From an uncultured Spirochaetales bacterium (lineage in GTDB: Bacteria; UBP6; UBA1177): a stretch of DNA of 5,178 nt. Every line of letters begins with the position of its first letter. Position 1 is the first letter of the stretch. Shown here one piece after another: positions 1 to 5,178 of this stretch. Below the pieces are notes generated by a model that made no database searches, was not told where the DNA came from, and was given only the letters and a program-made list of their open reading frames with translations. The position numbers and the translations under genes were made by a program. Where the stretch lies: contig CACZFE010000135.1 in the NCBI GenBank assembly GCA_902780365.1, forward strand, positions 1 through 5,178, in the 5' to 3' direction.

Positions 1-240
1 GACACGGACAACCCTGACACGGACAACCCCGACACGGACAACCCCGACACGGACAATCCCGACACGGACAACCCTGACACTGACAACCCCGACACTGACA
101 ACCCTGACACGGACAACCCCGACACGGACAATCCCGACACGGACAACCCCGATACGGACAACCCCGACACAGACAATCCTGACACGGACAATCCTGACAC
201 GGACAACCCTGACACGGACAACCCCGACACGGACAACCCC
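1..240 (+). repeat. 16 tandem 15-bp units encoding (DTDNP)16
   Basis: The consensus unit is gacacggacaacccc. Sixteen consecutive in-phase copies occupy the window from its first base, and the array may continue to the left. Copies differ only at third codon positions (gac/gat, acg/act/aca, aac/aat, ccc/cct), so every copy encodes DTDNP. The array ends where the next unit reads DTGSEIEC. Because the unit is 15 bp, gain or loss of copies changes linker length without shifting frame. The peptide carries two acidic side chains per five residues and is expected to be an extended, disordered spacer between a membrane anchor and the folded C-terminal domains. Confidence 0.97.
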
Positions 241-1464
241 GACACCGGCAGTGAAATCGAATGCACAGGATTTTCCCTTGATGCAGCAACATTCATGCCT
301 TACTATGAAAATGTCTATATCGGATTTGTTGAAAACGGCATTCTCGGCAATGCATCTTTTGACGATCTTATAGAGGTCGATTTCCAGGAAGGAATAGCTG
401 AAGGTTCTTATACTTCCAGCAATTACAACTGCACTGCATGCACGATCGTCTCTCAGGACTACAGCACTGACAGTGAGACCGAGACAATGTACTTCCAGAA
501 AAACGGAACGATCGTTGTAAGCGAATACGATCCCGAAACACTTGAAATGTCCGCAGAAATTTCGGCCGAACTTTTTGAAGTTACAGTCGGAACTGACGGT
601 TATCTCCACCTCAAAGAAAACGGAGCATGCATCACGATCGAAACCGGCATCGTAAAAGCTGAAGACACTTCAGACCATGCAATAAAAAACTGCGCAGGCA
701 TTACGGAATGCAGGAAAGGATGCAACGATGAAGATGAGGAGTGCCTGGCAAACTGCTTCAGCGACATCTCGGCAATAGCAAGAACGCAGTACAACAACCT
801 TTTCTCGATATGCAACGATGCACACGAATGCAACGGCAACTACTACTGCCTGTGGGAAAACTGCGTTGAAGAGGAAGAAATCTGCGGAATGAGAGGCGAC
901 ACTGAAAATTACAACATTCCTTACGGCGAAGTAGAAATCAACGGAACATTCACCTATCTCCATGACCAAGGTGAGACCGAAATACTTTATTCTCATGCAC
1001 TTGAAGCCGCTTTTGTTACCGGAACATTCGGAAACAACAATACTCCTATTGTAGATTCGACAGGCCAGCTTCTTTCTTATGCAAAGATCGCACCTTTCAA
1101 AGATGTTCCTACAGAAACGAACATCACGCTTGTTCAGACCTACAAAAAGGAAGAAGGAAAGAGTTTCGGTCCAACTGTTCACCTTGTAACAACTATCAAG
1201 GAACCAGGCGAATACACTCTCGGTCTCGGAGACTGGACGACCGAAGCGCGTATCTTCATCAGCAATACAGACAGCGAAGGCGAAAAAATCTGTGACCACG
1301 CTTTCGGTGTAGGCACAATCAATATCACCGCTATCAGCTGGACTCCTGGCGCAACAACGATTTCAGTCAACGGAACCGCAAAACTCTACAGCTACAAAGC
1401 AAGCCCTCACTACGGCGGCGACATCTCCGGCACCGAGTGGGTTGCATGCGATCCTAAAAATTAA
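1..1464 (+). CDS. Large exported repeat/cysteine-rich protein, 5'-partial, function unknown
   Basis: The reading frame is open from base 1 to a TAA at 1462-1464, giving 487 visible residues. The true start lies outside the window, and the ATG at 295 is internal because the repeats upstream are in the same frame. Residues 1-80 are 16 perfect DTDNP repeats, an acidic linker. Residues about 88-215 form a beta-rich domain with C88, an N-Y-N-C-T-A-C motif (C144, C147), a following Y-F-Q-x-N-G-T strand and C210. Residues 231-295 hold ten cysteines, including twin C-x3-C pairs (237/241 and 248/252), in a predicted helical segment. Residues about 300-487 are beta-rich and contain only C431 and C483. 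From memory, similar beta and cysteine modules recur in secreted lipoproteins of Myxococcota-like bacteria. The many paired cysteines suggest disulfides formed outside the cytoplasm. No catalytic motif is recognised. A cell-surface or secreted role is inferred; the N-terminal signal is not visible. Confidence 0.85.
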   Translation, partial: DTDNPDTDNPDTDNPDTDNPDTDNPDTDNPDTDNPDTDNPDTDNPDTDNPDTDNPDTDNPDTDNPDTDNPDTDNPDTDNPDTGSEIECTGFSLDAATFMPYYENVYIGFVENGILGNASFDDLIEVDFQEGIAEGSYTSSNYNCTACTIVSQDYSTDSETETMYFQKNGTIVVSEYDPETLEMSAEISAELFEVTVGTDGYLHLKENGACITIETGIVKAEDTSDHAIKNCAGITECRKGCNDEDEECLANCFSDISAIARTQYNNLFSICNDAHECNGNYYCLWENCVEEEEICGMRGDTENYNIPYGEVEINGTFTYLHDQGETEILYSHALEAAFVTGTFGNNNTPIVDSTGQLLSYAKIAPFKDVPTETNITLVQTYKKEEGKSFGPTVHLVTTIKEPGEYTLGLGDWTTEARIFISNTDSEGEKICDHAFGVGTINITAISWTPGATTISVNGTAKLYSYKASPHYGGDISGTEWVACDPKN

Positions 1465-1473
1465 TCCTGAATC

Positions 1474-1501
1474 TTGCCTTTTCCCCTTTTTTCCCTAAAA
1501 T
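1474..1501 (+). promoter_or_regulatory. Weak candidate promoter upstream of the S9 peptidase gene
   Basis: TTGCCT (1474-1479) and TAAAAT (1496-1501) are separated by 16 bases and resemble sigma-70 -35 and -10 boxes. They lie in the 65-bp spacer between two same-strand genes and would give a short leader ending at the ATG at 1530. The spacer (1465-1529) is otherwise strikingly pyrimidine-rich and shows no hairpin, so read-through from the upstream gene is equally possible. The match is short and could be chance in a T-rich region. Confidence 0.2.
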
Positions 1502-1518
1502 TCCCCGTTTTTTCTGTT

Positions 1519-1524
1519 AGGAGG
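1519..1524 (+). promoter_or_regulatory. Ribosome binding site of the S9 peptidase
   Basis: AGGAGG, extended to TAGGAGGT, lies five bases before the ATG at 1530. It is a near-perfect Shine-Dalgarno and fixes that ATG as the start. This agrees with the signal peptide that begins there. Confidence 0.9.
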
Positions 1525-1529
1525 TCAAA

Positions 1530-3641
1530 ATGAAAAAACTTTCTCTTATCACATTGATTTTACTAATGATTTTTACTAGCTGCTCTAAAAAAAGCTCTGA
1601 AGCGGCTGTAAAGAAGGAAGAAATGAAATGGAACTATCCTGAAACCAAACGTGAACTCGTGACGGACGAATACTTCGGCACAAAAGTCGAGGATTACTAC
1701 CGTCATCTCGAAAACAACGACGCCGAAGACGTTCAGAAGTGGACTGCGGCCCAGAACGATTTTACCGAAAAGACGATTTTTTCGTGGGCACAGACTCCGA
1801 AAATCGAAAAAAGACTCGGCGAAGTATGGAACTATGACAAGATGCTGCCTCCGGTAAAACGCGGAGACAAGCTGTTCTATCGCTATCAGACAGGCCTTCA
1901 GAACCAGCCGGTCCTTATGATGCAGCTTCCTGACGGCACGAAAAAAGAACTCGTCAACCCGAACACTATCGACGCCAACGGAACGACAGCAATGGACTGG
2001 TGGTATGCTTCGCCTAAAGGCAGATACATCGCGGTCGGACTCAGCGAAAACGGCTCGGAGCAGTCGGTCCTTCACCTTATTGACACCGATTCCGGCAAAG
2101 ACGCGGACAAACCTATCGACGGATGCCGCTACGCTTCTGTCGGCTGGCTTCCGGACGAGAGCGGTTTTTACTACACAAGAAAGCTTGACGGCAACCACGC
2201 AGGCGAAATCGACACAGAACAGAGCGTCCGTTTCCATAAAATCGGTGAAGACGCCGAAAAAGACGAAATCGTCGCGAAAAGCTCGATAAAAGAGGCCATC
2301 CTCGTCAGCTCGCTCGACGAAAAAGGGCTCTGGCTGCTTCTCACCGAATATCAGGGTTCAAGCGGAAAAGCCAAACTTGCGCTCTACAACACAAAAACAA
2401 AAGAAACAAAGAAAGTTGTTGACAACTACGACAATATCTACGAAGGCGAAGTCTACGGCGGATACGCTTTCCTCAAAACAGACAAGGACAACGCCCTCAA
2501 CTGGAAAATCGAGAAATTAAACTGCGAAACTCTTGAATGGACGACAGCAGTTCCGGAACACGAAAAGGATGTCATCGAATATTTCTCGATTTCAAACGGC
2601 AGGATCGTTGTTTCAAAGATGCACGATGTCGCAAGCAAGCTCAGCATTTACGACCTTGACGGCAAAAATGAAAGGGAAATTCCTCTTCCCGCTTTAGGAA
2701 GCGCGGAATTTGTCTCCGATCCCGTCAACAAAGAGATCTACGTCGCATTCTCGTCATTCGCATTCCCGCCGGCAATCTACGAATACACTGAAGAAGCGGG
2801 CATGAAACAGCTCTGGAAAGCAGAAGTTCCTGTAAATACTGAAGATATCGTAACAGAACAGGTTTTCTACACCTCGAAAGACGGCACGAAGATCCCGATG
2901 TTCATAATTTACAAGAAAGGATTGGAAAAGAACGGCAAAAACCACACTTTCCTCAGAGGCTACGGCGGTTTCAACGTCAACTACCCGATGTATTTCTCGG
3001 CAGTTAATGCAGTCTGGATCGAAACAGGCGGCATAATGGCGATCGCAAATATCCGCGGCGGCGGCGAATACGGCGAAAAATGGCACAGAGCGGGAATGCT
3101 CGACAAAAAACAGAATACTTTCGACGACTTTGCTGACGCGATGAGATACCTTGCAAACGAGAAATACACAAACCCGGAAAAACTCGCTATCTGGGGCGGC
3201 AGCAACGGCGGACTTCTCACTGGCGCCATGGTCACTCAGTTCCCGGAACTTTTCAAAGCTGCGGTTGTGGCGGTTCCGCTGCTCGATATGCTCCGCTTTC
3301 ACAAATTCCTCATTGGAAGATACTGGGTCAGCGAATACGGTTCAAGCGACGACAAGGCGCAGTTTGAATACATCCTCAAATACTCGCCTTATCAGAACAT
3401 CAAGAAAGGCGGAAAATTCCCGGCTGTTCTTCTCACCGCAGGCGAACACGATTCCCGAGTTCACCCGATGCACGCAAAGAAAATGGCTGCTGCTCTCCAG
3501 TATGAAAACAAATCAAACAACCCGATATTCCTCTGGGTCGAAACGAAAGCAGGTCACGGTCAGGGCAAATCGACTCAGGCCAGAATCAAAGAATCGGCTA
3601 TGGAAATCGGTTTCTTCCTCAAAATGCTCGGTGTGGAATAA
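1530..3641 (+). CDS. Prolyl oligopeptidase (S9A), predicted lipoprotein
   Basis: This is a serine endopeptidase that cleaves short peptides after proline, 703 residues and full length for the family. Residues 1-18 are a lipoprotein signal peptide: K2-K3, a hydrophobic core, then F-T-S-C with C18 as the lipidated residue and S19 at +2, favouring outer-membrane sorting. Residues about 35-100 are the N-terminal part of the hydrolase domain (YPETKRE...DEYFGTKVEDYYRHLE). Residues about 105-435 form the beta-propeller, and about 440-703 the alpha/beta-hydrolase domain. The catalytic triad is visible: S558 in G-G-S-N-G-G, D641 in G-E-H-D-S-R-V, and H676 in K-A-G-H-G-Q-G-K. Also present are the R-G-Y-G-G-F oxyanion-hole motif (Y478), N-I-R-G-G-G-E-Y-G, R643, and W599 in I-G-R-Y-W, equivalent to the tryptophan that stacks on the P1 proline. 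All key residues are intact, so it should be active. The family is often cytosolic; this copy appears exported and membrane-anchored, suggesting peptide processing at the envelope. It lies 65 bp after the repeat-protein gene. Confidence 0.95.
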   Translation: MKKLSLITLILLMIFTSCSKKSSEAAVKKEEMKWNYPETKRELVTDEYFGTKVEDYYRHLENNDAEDVQKWTAAQNDFTEKTIFSWAQTPKIEKRLGEVWNYDKMLPPVKRGDKLFYRYQTGLQNQPVLMMQLPDGTKKELVNPNTIDANGTTAMDWWYASPKGRYIAVGLSENGSEQSVLHLIDTDSGKDADKPIDGCRYASVGWLPDESGFYYTRKLDGNHAGEIDTEQSVRFHKIGEDAEKDEIVAKSSIKEAILVSSLDEKGLWLLLTEYQGSSGKAKLALYNTKTKETKKVVDNYDNIYEGEVYGGYAFLKTDKDNALNWKIEKLNCETLEWTTAVPEHEKDVIEYFSISNGRIVVSKMHDVASKLSIYDLDGKNEREIPLPALGSAEFVSDPVNKEIYVAFSSFAFPPAIYEYTEEAGMKQLWKAEVPVNTEDIVTEQVFYTSKDGTKIPMFIIYKKGLEKNGKNHTFLRGYGGFNVNYPMYFSAVNAVWIETGGIMAIANIRGGGEYGEKWHRAGMLDKKQNTFDDFADAMRYLANEKYTNPEKLAIWGGSNGGLLTGAMVTQFPELFKAAVVAVPLLDMLRFHKFLIGRYWVSEYGSSDDKAQFEYILKYSPYQNIKKGGKFPAVLLTAGEHDSRVHPMHAKKMAAALQYENKSNNPIFLWVETKAGHGQGKSTQARIKESAMEIGFFLKMLGVE

Positions 3642-3658
3642 AACAATCCTAAATCCGC

Positions 3659-3688
3659 AACGTCGTGACGTCGTTCCGTCGTAACGTT
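3659..3688. terminator. Hairpin between convergent genes, probable terminator
   Basis: Twelve-base arms AACGTCGTGACG and CGTCGTAACGTT flank the six-base loop TCGTTC. In plus-strand RNA, 11 of 12 positions pair: nine Watson-Crick, two G-U and one C-A mismatch. In minus-strand RNA the two G-U pairs become mismatches and only one wobble is gained, so the structure favours ending plus-strand transcription from the peptidase gene. It starts 17 bases after that stop codon and ends 8 bases before the stop of the convergent export gene. The sequence after the stem is A+T-rich (TTTAGTTATTTT) but not a clean T run, so intrinsic termination is probable rather than certain. Confidence 0.5.
3661..3684. 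repeat. Three tandem CGTCGTnn octamers
   Basis: CGTCGTGA, CGTCGTTC and CGTCGTAA follow one another without a gap, then a partial CG. The six-base core is exact in all three. The array lies wholly inside the intergenic hairpin, so the stem partly arises from this short-period repetition. Confidence 0.7.
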
Positions 3689-3696
3689 TAATTTAG

Positions 3697-4716
3697 TTAT
3701 TTTGTCCAGTTGTTGTAGAGAAGCGTTCCAGTGTAAAGAAGCGAGAATGTCGGAGCAATCTGCTGAATTATGCGGTTGTAACTGACTAAAGCCATGGTAG
3801 CGACATAAACTCTGTCTCCCGGCATAAGACGAAGCGAACCGGCCTTTCCTGTCATAATATCATCGAAATGAAACTGCACCAGCAGGTGTTTTCCGCCGGT
3901 CTGACGAATCATATATATCCTTCCGTCGGCTGCATTCGGCTGAACAAGACCTCCTGCATCTGCAACAAGGTCGATCATAGTGTAGTTGCTGCCTGTCATC
4001 TCGAAAGCGCCGGGATCCTTGACTTCACCCAGAATATAGACTCTGTTCGCCGAAGGAGCCGGAACATAGAAAGTATCGCCGTCTTTCAGGTAATATTTCG
4101 AGAAATCGCGTGCTCCCGTAGCCATTTCGCTCACGCTTATCGGAAGAACCGTTTCGCCGCGTTTCAGATAGACAAATTCAACGGAACTCTTTTCCGAAGT
4201 CGACGAAGGAACCATTCCGGTAACAGCTTCAAGCATGTTCGTATTGACTTTTATCGGGTTTTTGCCGGCGTTTTTCACGTTGCCGACAACATAATAGAAC
4301 TTGCTTTCGTATTTTACGATATCGAACATTATATGAGGATCTTTGATGAATTTCGAATAGCCTTCCTCTAGTTTTTCAACGATTTCCTTTCTCGTGAGAC
4401 CGGCGATCTTCACCTGTTTCAAAAGCGGGATGTTGATTTCTCCGTTCTCATCGACAGCATAGCCGAAAATCTCGCCCAGAGCAGTTGCCTGCGTGCTGTC
4501 CTGCGGGTTTCCGTAGATCGTGATCTTGATCTCGTCGCCGACTCCGACAGTGTAGTTCATCTCACCCTCGGCAAATTCCTTGAACTCCTCGTCGAAATTC
4601 ATCTCTTCGACTTTGAATTCCTCCTCGGGGATATCGGCGAATTTCCTGGCTCCCGAGTATGCACAGGAACTTACGAAAAGAAGGCCGAGCAGAATCAGTG
4701 AATATTTATAAGCCAT
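3697..4716 (-). CDS. Outer-membrane polysaccharide export lipoprotein (OPX/Wza-like)
   Basis: This 339-residue protein of the polysaccharide export family forms the periplasm-to-outside channel for capsule or exopolysaccharide. I start it at the ATG at 4716-4714 rather than the in-frame ATG at 4815. From 4716 the protein begins with a lipoprotein signal (M-A-Y-K, hydrophobic core, lipobox V-S-S-C with C18), and AGGTGG stands just upstream. Residues 21-52 are an acidic linker. The export (PES) domain covers about 54-133 and opens with Y-T-V-G-V-G-D-E-I-K-I. Two SLBB beta-grasp domains follow at about 138-218 (Y-Y-V-V-G-N-V-K-N-A-G) and 226-305 (V-Y-I-L-G-E-V-K-D-P-G, ending L-M-P-G-D-R-V-Y-V). 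Residues about 306-330 are an amphipathic segment where Wza has its outer-membrane helix. The start overlaps the preceding small membrane protein gene by 22 bp, implying one operon and translational coupling. No tyrosine kinase or polymerase gene is visible here. Confidence 0.93.
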   Translation of the reverse strand: MAYKYSLILLGLLFVSSCAYSGARKFADIPEEEFKVEEMNFDEEFKEFAEGEMNYTVGVGDEIKITIYGNPQDSTQATALGEIFGYAVDENGEINIPLLKQVKIAGLTRKEIVEKLEEGYSKFIKDPHIMFDIVKYESKFYYVVGNVKNAGKNPIKVNTNMLEAVTGMVPSSTSEKSSVEFVYLKRGETVLPISVSEMATGARDFSKYYLKDGDTFYVPAPSANRVYILGEVKDPGAFEMTGSNYTMIDLVADAGGLVQPNAADGRIYMIRQTGGKHLLVQFHFDDIMTGKAGSLRLMPGDRVYVATMALVSYNRIIQQIAPTFSLLYTGTLLYNNWTK

Positions 4717-5060
4717 ATTCCACCTATTATCATAAAAAGTCCGCCGAACTGAACCGCACTCAGTTTTTCCTGAAACACGAAAAGCGACCACAGAGTCACG
4801 ATTATGAGACCGCATGAGGTCATCATCGGGTAAGCTATCGAAAGATTGAATTTTTCAAGCGCTTTCGTGTAGAAAACAAGGGCTATTCCGAAACAAGCGA
4901 TGCCGGACATCAGCTTGAAATTGGTAATATAACTCAACACGAAAGGAACAATCCCGTCGCTAAGCTTAACCGGATCCGCCATTACTCCGGCTTTCATGAA
5001 AATATTGGCTCCGGCGTTGAAAACTATCGCCAGAATAAGAAAAATCACACTTGCGTTCAT
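4695..5060 (-). CDS. Small four-helix SMR/EamA-like transporter, ArnE-like candidate lipid-sugar translocase
   Basis: The 121-residue integral inner-membrane protein has four predicted helices at about 4-24, 48-68, 72-96 and 101-120, the size and layout of the small multidrug resistance branch of the drug/metabolite transporter superfamily. Family marks are G-x-x-F-M-K in helix 1, S-I-A-Y-P-M in helix 3, the E-K-L segment (98-100), and G-G-x-F-M-I-I-G-G-I in helix 4. Aligned on K23, the helix-1 glutamate that couples proton and drug in EmrE (E14) is replaced by N15. This argues against an ordinary multidrug pump and towards ArnE/ArnF-type or related proteins that move undecaprenyl-phosphate sugars across the inner membrane. 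That substrate is inference, supported by the overlap with a polysaccharide export gene. The stop of the upstream gene overlaps its start (ATGA), and its own last 22 bp overlap the export gene. Confidence 0.85.
   Translation of the reverse strand: MNASVIFLILAIVFNAGANIFMKAGVMADPVKLSDGIVPFVLSYITNFKLMSGIACFGIALVFYTKALEKFNLSIAYPMMTSCGLIIVTLWSLFVFQEKLSAVQFGGLFMIIGGIWLINIH
4720..4725 (-). promoter_or_regulatory. Ribosome binding site deciding the OPX start
   Basis: On the minus strand AGGTGG precedes the ATG at 4716 by three bases. It lies inside the 3' end of the upstream membrane-protein gene. The site and the lipobox together reject the longer start at 4815. The short spacing fits translation re-initiated by ribosomes finishing the upstream gene. 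Confidence 0.65.
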
Positions 5061-5178
5061 AATGCCTTTATTTTTTCAATCAGAACAGGCCAGCACTCAT
5101 CGGGGATCTTCGCACCGATCTTCTCGATTACGCACGCGGCGAGGATCGTTCCCGCCATCGCGCTTTTTTCAAGCGGAA
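5057..5178 (-). CDS. C-terminal fragment of an unidentified protein, possibly PfkB-type kinase
   Basis: On the minus strand a frame enters from the right edge and stays open for 39 codons to a TGA at 5059-5057, which shares the ATGA tetranucleotide with the next gene's start. The fragment reads PLEKSAMAGTILAACVIEKI, then GAKIPDECWPVLIEKIKAL. Reality of the gene rests on the 4-bp overlap, the soluble-protein composition, and stops in both alternative frames within this stretch. The A-rich helix followed by E-K-I-G-A-K-I-P faintly resembles the C-terminal helix of PfkB/ribokinase-family sugar or nucleoside kinases. With so few residues and no catalytic motif in view, that is a guess. It is the first visible gene of the operon containing the small transporter and the export lipoprotein, so a role in activated-sugar supply would fit. 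Confidence 0.7.
   Translation of the reverse strand, partial: PLEKSAMAGTILAACVIEKIGAKIPDECWPVLIEKIKAL
5065..5069 (-). promoter_or_regulatory. Ribosome binding site of the SMR-like gene
   Basis: On the minus strand AAAGG precedes the ATG at 5060 by four bases (CATT). It lies within the last codons of the upstream gene, as expected for coupled translation. Confidence 0.55.

Noticed and set aside
1..240. CRISPR array or replication iterons
   Set aside because: The units are contiguous 15-mers without spacers, stay in one reading frame, and vary only at third codon positions, so the repeat is coding.
1..240. Calcium-binding RTX or thrombospondin type 3 repeats
   Set aside because: Although Asp-rich, DTDNP lacks the glycine-rich RTX nonapeptide (GGxGxD) and the D-x-D-x-D-G loops with cysteines of thrombospondin repeats. 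A disordered acidic linker is the simpler reading.
670..1299. Minus-strand 209-residue open frame within the repeat-protein gene
   Set aside because: It lies antisense to a well-supported coding region, and its composition (many Cys, Phe and Val) is that of a reverse-strand shadow. No domain is recognised.
295..1464. Repeat-protein gene starting at the ATG at 295
   Set aside because: The same frame is open from base 1 through the DTDNP repeats, and no plausible Shine-Dalgarno precedes 295. The ATG codes an internal methionine (residue 99).
1563..2237. Minus-strand 224-residue open frame opposite the peptidase
   Set aside because: It is antisense to the conserved S9A gene, with no recognisable motif or ribosome site.
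2754..3302. Minus-strand 182-residue open frame opposite the peptidase catalytic domain
   Set aside because: It is complementary to the strongly conserved hydrolase domain, and codon bias explains the lack of stops.
3151..3684. Plus-strand 177-residue frame overlapping the peptidase 3' end
   Set aside because: It is out of frame with the catalytic domain, rich in Ser, Arg and Thr, and runs into the hairpin. It is a shadow frame.
3868..4371. Plus-strand 167-residue frame opposite the export gene
   Set aside because: It is antisense to the PES and SLBB domains, with no family resemblance.
3697..4815. Longer version of the export protein beginning at the ATG at 4815
   Set aside because: The extra 33 residues are unlike a signal peptide and overlap the transporter gene by over 120 bp. 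The ATG at 4716 gives a proper lipobox and has AGGTGG upstream.

Overview
The window looks like chromosome of a Gram-negative (outer-membrane) bacterium of moderate G+C. Evidence for the envelope type is two lipoproteins with clear signal peptides and a Wza/OPX-type outer-membrane polysaccharide exporter. The first gene combines an Asp-rich pentapeptide linker, an N-Y-x-C-x2-C beta domain and a twin C-x3-C cysteine module. From memory, this architecture recurs in secreted proteins of Myxococcota, Bradymonadota and related 'deltaproteobacterial' lineages, so I favour such a lineage. That taxonomic call is inference, not something I could search.

Layout. Bases 1-1464 (+) hold the 3' part of a large surface-protein gene. 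It opens inside 16 perfect DTDNP repeats (1-240) and continues into a cysteine-containing, beta-rich C-terminal region. A 65-bp pyrimidine-rich spacer with a strong Shine-Dalgarno follows. Bases 1530-3641 (+) encode a complete prolyl oligopeptidase (peptidase family S9A) that carries a lipoprotein signal peptide. The short convergent gap 3642-3696 contains a 30-nt imperfect hairpin that is also three tandem CGTCGTnn octamers, and is probably a terminator.

From 3697 to the right edge everything is on the minus strand and reads right to left as a tightly packed operon. First is the last 39 codons of an unidentified protein (weakly PfkB-kinase-like) at 5057-5178. Next is a four-helix SMR/ArnE-like small membrane protein (4695-5060), overlapping its upstream neighbour by 4 bp (ATGA). 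Last is an OPX/Wza-type polysaccharide export lipoprotein (3697-4716), overlapping the small membrane protein by 22 bp. The overlaps imply translational coupling and a shared role in envelope glycan or polysaccharide biogenesis: a candidate lipid-linked-sugar translocator feeding an outer-membrane export step.

The two plus-strand genes may or may not be co-transcribed. Nothing in their sequences links them functionally beyond both being exported. I see no tRNA, rRNA, CRISPR array, transposase or phage gene. There is no gene-free stretch longer than 65 bases.
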